Shown piece by piece: positions 1-6,299 of a DNA stretch of 64,000 nt. This stretch comes from DATJPR01 sp035506295 (GTDB lineage: Bacteria; Bacteroidota; Ignavibacteria; UBA10030; UBA6906). The stretch lies in NCBI GenBank assembly GCA_035506295.1, contig DATJPR010000130.1:3862-67861 (forward strand), given 5' to 3'. Every line of letters begins with the position of its first letter. Position 1 is the stretch's first letter. The notes under the pieces are model-generated. The model did not search any database, was not told the DNA's origin, and saw nothing but the letters and a program-made list of their open reading frames with translations. Position numbers and translations under genes: made by a program.

Positions 1-456
1 ATTCATTCATCCGGCAACTTGACCCCAGGGAAAGAGGTGCACTTCGCGGATCGAATCCATTCAGGATATGAGGCAGTCTCGACGATCGTGGGCAAAGTGT
101 GGCCGTACCTTCTTGTCGGGATTGGAGTAGGCGCAGGGATTCATGGTTACGCTCCGGAAGACTTCCTTGCCGGCATCATGGGCAAATCTGTCTGGTGGTC
201 CGTACCTGTTGCCGTCCTCATCGGGGTCCCGCTCTATTCGAACGCCGCAGGCGTCGTCCCCATCCTCAGCGCGCTGCTCGAGAAAGGGGCTGCCTTGGGG
301 ACCGCTCTCGCATTCATGATGTCAGTGATCGGCCTTTCTCTGCCGGAGACGATAATACTGCGCAAGGTCCTGAAGCCGCCTCTGATCGGAATCTTTGTCG
401 GTGTCGTCGCGTGCGGGATCATTGTTGTGGGCTTCATTTTCAATATGGTGTACTAG
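1..456 (+). CDS. Permease, ArsP/YraQ (DUF318) type, C-terminal part
   Basis: The reading frame is open from the first base of the window, so this is the 3' part of a gene that starts outside; an internal ATG at 19 is probably not the start. The visible 150 or so residues hold four hydrophobic segments and the motif GVPLYSNAAGVVPI, which resembles the conserved core of predicted permeases of the YraQ/ArsP family. Family members carry two such halves and some export trivalent organoarsenicals. The next genes are an arsenate reductase and an ACR3 pump, so an arsenic role is likely by context. Family call is fairly firm; the substrate is inferred. Confidence 0.75.
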   Translation: MHSSGNLTPGKEVHFADRIHSGYEAVSTIVGKVWPYLLVGIGVGAGIHGYAPEDFLAGIMGKSVWWSVPVAVLIGVPLYSNAAGVVPILSALLEKGAALGTALAFMMSVIGLSLPETIILRKVLKPPLIGIFVGVVACGIIVVGFIFNMVY

Positions 457-542
457 ATGGAGGTTGAGGTTTACTTATCGTCGGAAAACAATTCCCGGGT
501 CAGGACAAACAGCATCACTCAATTCCCAGAGGAGATTTCTAT

Positions 543-995
543 ATGGCAAAGACCCGAGTTTTGTTCGTGTGCGTGCAGAATAGCGCACGGAGCCAGATGG
601 CGGCGGCACTGTTGAACCATGAATTCGGAGGGGAGTTCGAGGCGGAGAGCGCGGGGATCGAGCCGGGCTCGTTAAATCCGCTTGCCGTGGAAGCAATGCA
701 TGAAATCGGGATCGACATCTCACGGAATAGGACAAACGATGTGTTCGATTTCTACCGGGAAGGGAGAAGGTACTCCTACGTGATCACGGTGTGTGATGAA
801 TCCAGCGGCGAGCGATGCCCTCTGTTCCCCGGAATAACGAAACGGCTTCACTGGAGCTTCGACGACCCTGCGACGTTCACAGGCCCGGAAGAGGTGAAGT
901 TGAAGAAGACCATCAAAGTCCGGGACGAAATCCAGGTACAGATTCGACAGTGGGTGGGGGAGCTCGACAACCAAAGCGGGAAGGCGAAACGATGA
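543..995 (+). CDS. arsC: Arsenate reductase, low-molecular-weight phosphatase type
   Basis: A 150-residue cytoplasmic enzyme that reduces arsenate to arsenite so it can be pumped out. The N-terminus has the phosphate-binding loop CVQNSARSQ (residues 10-18), the CX5R signature of the low-molecular-weight tyrosine phosphatase fold; a further Cys sits in the VTCDESSGERCP stretch (residues 83-95 or so), where the thioredoxin-linked ArsC family places its redox cysteines. A strong ribosome site AGAGGAG stands 8 bases before the ATG. The stop codon overlaps the next gene's ATG by the pattern ATGA, so ArsC and the arsenite pump are translationally coupled. Confidence 0.9.
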   Translation: MAKTRVLFVCVQNSARSQMAAALLNHEFGGEFEAESAGIEPGSLNPLAVEAMHEIGIDISRNRTNDVFDFYREGRRYSYVITVCDESSGERCPLFPGITKRLHWSFDDPATFTGPEEVKLKKTIKVRDEIQVQIRQWVGELDNQSGKAKR

Positions 996-2047
996 GCAGG
1001 ACGCCGGCCAGGCTCCGCGGCTTCGACCGCTATCTCACACTGTGGATCTTCGTTGCTATGCTCGCAGGAGTCGTCTGGGGATATTTATCCCCTGGCATTG
1101 TCGAGTTCTGGGGGAAGTTGCAGGCTGGCACGACGAGCATTCCCATCGCCGTCGGTCTCATCCTGATGATGTATCCCCCTCTTGCCAAAGTCCGCTATGA
1201 AGAACTTCCTGTTGTTTTCAAAAATCCTCGCCTCCTCGTATTATCGCTCGCGCAAAATTGGATCGTCGGACCGTTGATCATGTTCGTCCTTGCCGCGGTC
1301 TTTCTCCCCGACAGGCCTGACATGATGATCGGCGTAATCCTCGTCGGACTCGCACGATGTATCGCGATGGTCCTTGTTTGGAACGATCTTGCAGGGGGCG
1401 ATTCCGAGTTGGCTGCGGGGTTGGTGGCCTTCAACGCTTTGTTCCAGATCCTTTTCTATTCCCTCTATGCCTTCGTCTTTATCACCTTTCTTCCACCTCT
1501 CTTTGGCGTGCGAGGAGCCGTCGTCGACGTCTCGATCGGAAACGTTGCAGAGACTGTGTTTGTCTATCTCGGAATCCCCTTTGCCGCGGGTATCCTGACA
1601 CGGGCGATCCTGGTGAGAGCAAAAGGAAAGATGTGGTATCACAGCAAATTCATCCCGAAGATTTCGCCGTTGACACCCATTGCGTTGCTCTTCACGATTC
1701 TCGTAATGTTCTCGTTGAAAGGGGAGAAGATCGTCGAGCTCCCACTCGATGTTCTCCGTGTGGCGATCCCCTATAGCGTCTACTTCGGCCTCATGTTCTT
1801 TCTTACCTTCTTCATGGCCAAGCGGCTGGGGGCGTCGTATGAGAAGAGTGCGACGCTTGCGTTCACCGCCGGGAGCAATGACTTCGAGCTTGCGATTGCC
1901 GTGGGAGTGGCCGTGTTTGGCATCAATTCTCCTGCAGCGTTCGCAACTGTCATTGGACCACTGGTGGAGGTGCCGGTTCTTATCGGCCTCGTGAACGTGG
2001 CATTGTACTTTCGAAGGAAATTCTTTGGAGGTGCGCTTTCGGCATAG
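992..2047 (+). CDS. arsB: Arsenite efflux pump ACR3 family
   Basis: A 351-residue inner-membrane protein with about ten hydrophobic helices, matching the length of ACR3 arsenite exporters. Typical family stretches are visible: YPPLAKVRYEEL in the second helix region, GLARCIAMVLVWNDLA with the conserved Cys in the fourth helix, and TAGSNDFELAIAVGV near the C-terminus. The open frame runs further upstream to 815 but that part lies inside arsC in another frame, so the ATG at 992, overlapping the arsC stop, is chosen. With ArsC it forms the classic reduce-and-export pair. The symbol arsB is often used loosely; acr3 would be more exact. Confidence 0.92.
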   Translation: MSRTPARLRGFDRYLTLWIFVAMLAGVVWGYLSPGIVEFWGKLQAGTTSIPIAVGLILMMYPPLAKVRYEELPVVFKNPRLLVLSLAQNWIVGPLIMFVLAAVFLPDRPDMMIGVILVGLARCIAMVLVWNDLAGGDSELAAGLVAFNALFQILFYSLYAFVFITFLPPLFGVRGAVVDVSIGNVAETVFVYLGIPFAAGILTRAILVRAKGKMWYHSKFIPKISPLTPIALLFTILVMFSLKGEKIVELPLDVLRVAIPYSVYFGLMFFLTFFMAKRLGASYEKSATLAFTAGSNDFELAIAVGVAVFGINSPAAFATVIGPLVEVPVLIGLVNVALYFRRKFFGGALSA

Positions 2048-2134
2048 CGCGGTCTCGACCGCCAGCACCGATGTGCGGTTGTTCCGCGGAGAAAGCAGGC
2101 TGTCACTGATATGCCGGTCGCGCGCGCAGGGCCT

Positions 2135-2539
2135 TCAACGCGACAGCTGTGTGTATTGTTCGTCGGTGACCTTTTCCATCCACTCGACCGCCTTCCCGTT
2201 AAGTTGCTCCTGGATGGCGATATGTGACATCGCCGTGGCTGGATCAGCACCATGCCAGTGCTTTTCTCCCGCAGGGAACCAAACCACATCTCCCGGTCGA
2301 ATCTCCTCGACCGGCCCTCCCCAACGTTGAACGCGGCCGGAACCGGACGTCACAATGAGCGTCTGGCCCAGCGGATGAGTGTGCCATGCCGTGCGTGCAC
2401 CGGGTTCAAACGTCACCGTTGCCCCGGCGACGCGTCCTGGCGCTTCCGCCTGAAAGAGTGGGTCAATTCTGACGGTCCCGGTGAACCACTCTGACGGCCC
2501 CTTCCCGGAGGGTTGCGAACCGATGCGCTTGATCTCCAT
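2135..2539 (-). CDS. Cupin domain protein
   Basis: A 134-residue single-domain cupin. The metal-binding motif of the first cupin box is visible as WHTHPLGQTLIVTSGSG, followed by the second box PGDVVWFPAGEKHWHG, giving the expected His/Glu-type ligands. Small cupins of this kind are commonly found beside carboxymuconolactone decarboxylases, aldo-keto reductases and AraC regulators; the actual reaction is unknown. It lies last in a three-gene minus-strand set with an alcohol dehydrogenase and an aldo-keto reductase. It converges with the ACR3 gene, with a small 5-bp hairpin (GCGGT CTCG ACCGC) just after the ACR3 stop but no T-tract. Confidence 0.85.
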   Translation of the reverse strand: MEIKRIGSQPSGKGPSEWFTGTVRIDPLFQAEAPGRVAGATVTFEPGARTAWHTHPLGQTLIVTSGSGRVQRWGGPVEEIRPGDVVWFPAGEKHWHGADPATAMSHIAIQEQLNGKAVEWMEKVTDEQYTQLSR

Positions 2540-2603
2540 AATTCACTTTTGCCTCTGTAGTTCTTGATGTCCGTGTTTCGGCGACGGCCGGAATTCCAGA
2601 TTT

Positions 2604-3659
2604 CTAGTTCTGGAGTGACGCCATATCGATGACGAACCGATAATGGACATCGCCTTTTTGGAGCCGATCGAACGCTTCGTTGACCTCGTCCATCGTGATG
2701 AGCTCTATCTCGGCGGTGATGGAATGCCGGGCACAGAAGTCCAACATCTCCTGGGTCTCCGCAATTCCCCCGATGTTCGAGCCAGAAAAACTCTTCCTGC
2801 CGCCCACGAGGTTGAACGCGCCGACGGGAATCTGGTCTGCCGGCAATCCGACTAGTACGAGGGCTCCGTCAACTTTCAGCAAGCTGAGATACGCGTTCAC
2901 ATCATGCCTCGCTGAGACAGTATCCAGGATCATATCCAGCCTGGCGTGCCGATGCATTTGCTCAGGATCTGTGGATAGCACAACATCATCCGCGCCAAGC
3001 CGTTTGGCATCCTTTGCCTTCGAAAGGGAGGTGGTGAAGACAACGACACTGGCGCCCATCGCTTTGGCAATCTTGATCGCCACGTGGCCCAAACCGCCCA
3101 TGCCGATGATGCCGACCGTCATCCCCGGTCCGGCATGCCAATGCCTGAGGGGCGAATAGACCGTGATCCCGGCACAAAGCAGAGGGGCGGCAGTTGCAGG
3201 GTCGAGATTCTCGGGCAGACGAAGCACGTAGTGCTCATCCACAACGATGCTCTCCGAGAAGCCACCGTAGGTGTGCCCGCCCAGGTATTTGTCCGGCGAG
3301 CCGAACACGACCGTCATGCCCTTTTCGCAAAACTGTTCCAAGCCGGCTTTGCAGTACTCGCATTCGCCGCACGAGTCGACGATGCATCCGACTGCGGCAA
3401 GCTGACCGACCTTCAGTCGCGTCACCTGGCTTCCCACCTGAACGACCTTCCCGATAATTTCGTGTCCGGGGACGATCGGATACGACGTGTGCCCCCACTC
3501 ATTTCTGACGGAATGGAGGTCAGAGTGACAGATGCCGCAATAAGCTATGTCGATCTGCACGTCGTGAGGTGTGAGGGCGCGACGGCTGATGTCTATGAGA
3601 TGGAGCGGCCTTCCCGCCGCGTCTGTTCCGTATGCCTTTGCTGTTTTCGTGTTCATCAT
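2604..3659 (-). CDS. Zinc-dependent NAD(P) alcohol dehydrogenase, YahK/CAD type
   Basis: Medium-chain alcohol dehydrogenase of about 351 residues that interconverts aldehydes and alcohols. Catalytic zinc site CGICHSDLH and GHE, structural zinc site CGECEYCKAGLEQFC, and the Rossmann glycine motif GMGGLGHVAIKIAKAMGA are all present, in the arrangement of the YahK / cinnamyl alcohol dehydrogenase subgroup. The open frame extends upstream to a TTG at 3716 inside the preceding gene; the tandem ATGs at 3659 and 3656 are better starts although no strong ribosome site precedes them. It sits 40 bases after the aldo-keto reductase stop, likely cotranscribed, suggesting a shared aldehyde or ketone detoxification role. 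Confidence 0.9.
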   Translation of the reverse strand: MMNTKTAKAYGTDAAGRPLHLIDISRRALTPHDVQIDIAYCGICHSDLHSVRNEWGHTSYPIVPGHEIIGKVVQVGSQVTRLKVGQLAAVGCIVDSCGECEYCKAGLEQFCEKGMTVVFGSPDKYLGGHTYGGFSESIVVDEHYVLRLPENLDPATAAPLLCAGITVYSPLRHWHAGPGMTVGIIGMGGLGHVAIKIAKAMGASVVVFTTSLSKAKDAKRLGADDVVLSTDPEQMHRHARLDMILDTVSARHDVNAYLSLLKVDGALVLVGLPADQIPVGAFNLVGGRKSFSGSNIGGIAETQEMLDFCARHSITAEIELITMDEVNEAFDRLQKGDVHYRFVIDMASLQN

Positions 3660-3699
3660 TGATTGTGTCGATTGTTGTTGATCCTCGATTTCTCCAGCA

Positions 3700-4665
3700 T
3701 TAGTAGCGGTCGCCAATGACCGTGATATGTGACATGGCCTCCGCGATTTCGCTTAGATCGGTTGGCGTCAACTCGGTCGCAACCGCTCCAATGTTTTCGT
3801 CCAGGCGACCGATGCTTCGCGAGCCCGGAATGGGAACAATCCAGGGCTTTTGTGCCAGCAGCCAGGAGAGCGCTATCTGTGCTGGAGTGGCGTGTTTCTG
3901 TTTTCCGATGCTCTCCAGCAGCTCAACGACCACCCGGTTTGCCTTGATCGCGTCCGGAGTGAATCGTGGATTGCGGCTGCGGATGTCCGTACTATCGAAC
4001 GTTGTGTTCTCATCGACCTTCCCTGTCAGATAGCCTCTGCCCAGCGGGCTATATGGGACGAAGCCGATGCCGAGTTCTTCACACGTCGGCAGGATAGACT
4101 CTTCCACGGCCCTCCACCAGATTGAATATTCGCTCTGCAGGGCAGTAACGGGTTGAACCGCATGAGCGCGGCGAATCGTGCCGGCGTCGGATTCCGAAAG
4201 TCCGAAGTGCTTAACCTTGCCTTCCTCGATCAGTTCTTTCACGGCACCCGCCACGTCCTCGATCGGCACATTCGGGTCGGGGCGGTGTTGATAGAGCAGA
4301 TCGATCGCATCAACGCGCAGACGCTTGAGCGATGCTTCTGTGACCCGCTTGATTTGTTCCGGTCGACTGTCCATGCCGAAGCCGGGATGCGGCCCCTTCC
4401 CCGGTTCATGTTTGAATCCGAACTTGGTGGCGATGACGACGCTGCCCCGAAACGGGGCCAGGGCTTCACCGAGGAGCTCTTCATTCGTGAACGGTCCGTA
4501 CACTTCCGCAGTGTCGAAGAAGGTGATGCCACGCTCGACGGCGTTCCGTAGGACGGTGATCATCTCCCTTCTATCCGTAAGCCTGTCTCCAAAACTCATT
4601 CGCATGCAACCAAGGCCAAGAGCCGACACCTCAAGATCATTCTTTCCAAGTCTACGCTTCTGCAT
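3700..4665 (-). CDS. Aldo/keto reductase
   Basis: A 321-residue NADPH-dependent oxidoreductase of the AKR (YhdN/Tas-like) group. The catalytic tetrad can be read: Asp and Tyr in FFDTAEVYGP, Lys in VIATKFGF and His in LLYQHRPD. The C-terminal cofactor region IPGSRSIGRLDENIGA is also typical. The start at 4665 is chosen because AGAAGGGAG stands four bases upstream, whereas the longer frame to 4737 has no such site. It is the first gene of the minus-strand set reductase - dehydrogenase - cupin, divergent from an AraC-type regulator that probably controls it. Confidence 0.92.
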   Translation of the reverse strand: MQKRRLGKNDLEVSALGLGCMRMSFGDRLTDRREMITVLRNAVERGITFFDTAEVYGPFTNEELLGEALAPFRGSVVIATKFGFKHEPGKGPHPGFGMDSRPEQIKRVTEASLKRLRVDAIDLLYQHRPDPNVPIEDVAGAVKELIEEGKVKHFGLSESDAGTIRRAHAVQPVTALQSEYSIWWRAVEESILPTCEELGIGFVPYSPLGRGYLTGKVDENTTFDSTDIRSRNPRFTPDAIKANRVVVELLESIGKQKHATPAQIALSWLLAQKPWIVPIPGSRSIGRLDENIGAVATELTPTDLSEIAEAMSHITVIGDRY

Positions 4666-4816
4666 CGTTCTCCCTTCTGAATGTGCAACAGCAATATAGT
4701 GAAGGCCATGCAACCCCGCTATCCTATTACTGCGCACTGATTGCCTAATCCTCCATGCCGCTGGAGATTTGTGCGAAAGGTGTTTATCTTGAAGACATCA
4801 CTTTGGAGGGACCGAG

Positions 4817-5743
4817 ATGAGGACTGCCGTCGCAGACGTTACCACAAGCCTTCTCGACCTGGCCCGGCAATACTGCAAACGGGAGGGGATATATACCACG
4901 CCTCTTCCTGGATTCAACGTCGTGAGGAGGGACAGGACATCCGAGGCAATTGTCGGGCGATATGCGACACTCGTTTGCCTCGTTCTTCAGGGGGAAAAGA
5001 AGGTCTGGAGCGGGAGGAATGTTTTCCGATACAACCCGGAAAGCTACCTGGTAAGCTGCGTGGACGTACCGGCCACATTCCAGGTCACCAAAGCGACACC
5101 GAAAGAGCCATACGTGGGGCTCACCCTTGAATTGCAGCCCTCGCTTATCTACCAGATCCTCCACGATTCACCCGTAGAGGATCTTGGAGAAGAAGACGTT
5201 GCGGGCGGATTCTTCGTGGAAAAGGTTACGCCGGCCCTTGCGGATGCGTTTGTGCGATTGATGAGATCAATCGGGACGAAGGAGGAACTCAGCGTCCTCG
5301 CTCCTTCCATCGTCCGGGAAATTCATTTTCGTCTCATGAATTCGCGATATGGTACAAAGATCCGGCAACTCGGCGTGGTCGGGAGCAGGTCTCAGAGGAT
5401 CAGCAAAGTCGTCGACCACATGCTGAAGGAATACGCAGCGCCACTGAAAATCAATGACCTCGCGCGGATGGCGAACATGAGTCCATCCTCCTTCCATATG
5501 CATTTTCGCCAGGTGACGAACATGAGCCCGCTGCAGTACCAGAAACGGATTCGGTTGCAGGAGGCCCGTCGGTTGCTGAGCGTCGAGAGAACCGATGCGG
5601 CGAGTGTAGCGTTTACGGTCGGCTATGAAAGCCCATCCCAATTCAGCCGGGAATACAAACGCCTCTTCGGTCAGCCACCGATGCGCGACATGGAACGCAT
5701 GCGGGGAGCCGTCATTCAGAGCGTCGTTGCCGGAGCCGATTGA
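4817..5743 (+). CDS. AraC family transcriptional regulator
   Basis: A 308-residue regulator. Residues 25-150 or so form the AraC-type N-terminal ligand domain (RYATLVCLVLQGEKKVW and following), and the last 100 residues carry two helix-turn-helix motifs, MKINDLARMANMSPSSFHMHFRQ-like and ASVAFTVGYESPSQFSREYKRLFG, the second being the AraC signature. A GGAGGG site precedes the ATG. The gene is divergent from the aldo-keto reductase, with about 150 bases between starts; AraC proteins with this N-terminal domain usually sit beside oxidoreductases of the same kind and activate them, so local control is likely but inferred. Confidence 0.9.
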   Translation: MRTAVADVTTSLLDLARQYCKREGIYTTPLPGFNVVRRDRTSEAIVGRYATLVCLVLQGEKKVWSGRNVFRYNPESYLVSCVDVPATFQVTKATPKEPYVGLTLELQPSLIYQILHDSPVEDLGEEDVAGGFFVEKVTPALADAFVRLMRSIGTKEELSVLAPSIVREIHFRLMNSRYGTKIRQLGVVGSRSQRISKVVDHMLKEYAAPLKINDLARMANMSPSSFHMHFRQVTNMSPLQYQKRIRLQEARRLLSVERTDAASVAFTVGYESPSQFSREYKRLFGQPPMRDMERMRGAVIQSVVAGAD

Positions 5744-5749
5744 TACTCG

Positions 5750-5778
5750 TTGCCATCGCCTCGCCACTTTCGTATATT
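5750..5778 (+). promoter_or_regulatory. Sigma70-like promoter with no clear gene behind it
   Basis: TTGCCA at 5750-5755 and TATATT at 5773-5778 are separated by 17 bases, the same layout as the promoter ahead of the tRNA gene. It points into the 120 bases between the AraC stop and the end of the convergent small gene. No open frame with a ribosome site follows, so it may drive a short RNA or be a chance match. Confidence 0.35.
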
Positions 5779-5897
5779 ATGCGCGCGGCACCTCCGTCGT
5801 TCGCCAGAAGAAAAGTGTGAGACTTCAATTTTTTGGTGGTAAGCGCCCTCACCTGCGCTCATGAGTGTAGGACGAGGGGTGTCAGGCTCGCCGATCA

Positions 5898-6164
5898 TCA
5901 TTCCGAGACATTTGGCAGCCGGCCGAAGCGTGAGATCAAATCAGCCAGGAGTTCGGTTTCCTTTTCATCCTGGAGCTCTTTCAATCTCTCGGCCCAATAC
6001 TCTTCATCGTTTCCCAGCGCGGACGCTGCGATCTGTGCAAAGAAGGCTTTGAGAGCGAATAGCTGGCAGTGGAGGGCCAGTTGCCTCGCCATGAGTTCAC
6101 CGACGACACTTGATGGAAATTCAAAATCGAACTGTCGGATGAGCTCTCCTGGATCGTTATTCAT
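5898..6164 (-). CDS. Small hypothetical protein beside the chemoreceptor
   Basis: An 88-residue soluble protein, acidic at its ends, with a predicted helical middle (VVGELMARQLALHCQLFALKAFF) and an E/K-rich stretch RLKELQDEKETELLADLISRFG. I do not recognise the family. The ATG at 6164 is preceded by AAGG seven bases upstream; a GTG one codon earlier is also possible. It lies 135 bases downstream of the large methyl-accepting chemotaxis gene on the same strand and may be cotranscribed with it. Real-gene status rests on the ribosome site and a sensible amino acid composition only. Confidence 0.5.
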   Translation of the reverse strand: MNNDPGELIRQFDFEFPSSVVGELMARQLALHCQLFALKAFFAQIAASALGNDEEYWAERLKELQDEKETELLADLISRFGRLPNVSE

Positions 6165-6299
6165 CACCTCGCCTTTTTGTAATTCTCGACTTTGGGTGCC
6201 CGTCTGTACTCCAGGGGACAGCCGGCGCTGCGAGCGTTTCGCGCGAGCCAGCTCTTAGAAATCGACCGCAATCAACGGTGTTTCTTCGTCTCACAGACT

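Noticed and set aside
815..991. Long N-terminal extension of the ACR3 frame
   Set aside because: It lies inside arsC in another frame, has no hydrophobic character, and the ATG at 992 is perfectly coupled to the arsC stop.
2050..2063. Small hairpin GCGGT-CTCG-ACCGC after ACR3 as a terminator
   Set aside because: Only five base pairs and no T-run follows on either strand.
1241..2068. 275-codon minus-strand frame opposite ACR3
   Set aside because: Composition is that of an antisense shadow (His/Glu/Arg-rich), with no ribosome site or domain.
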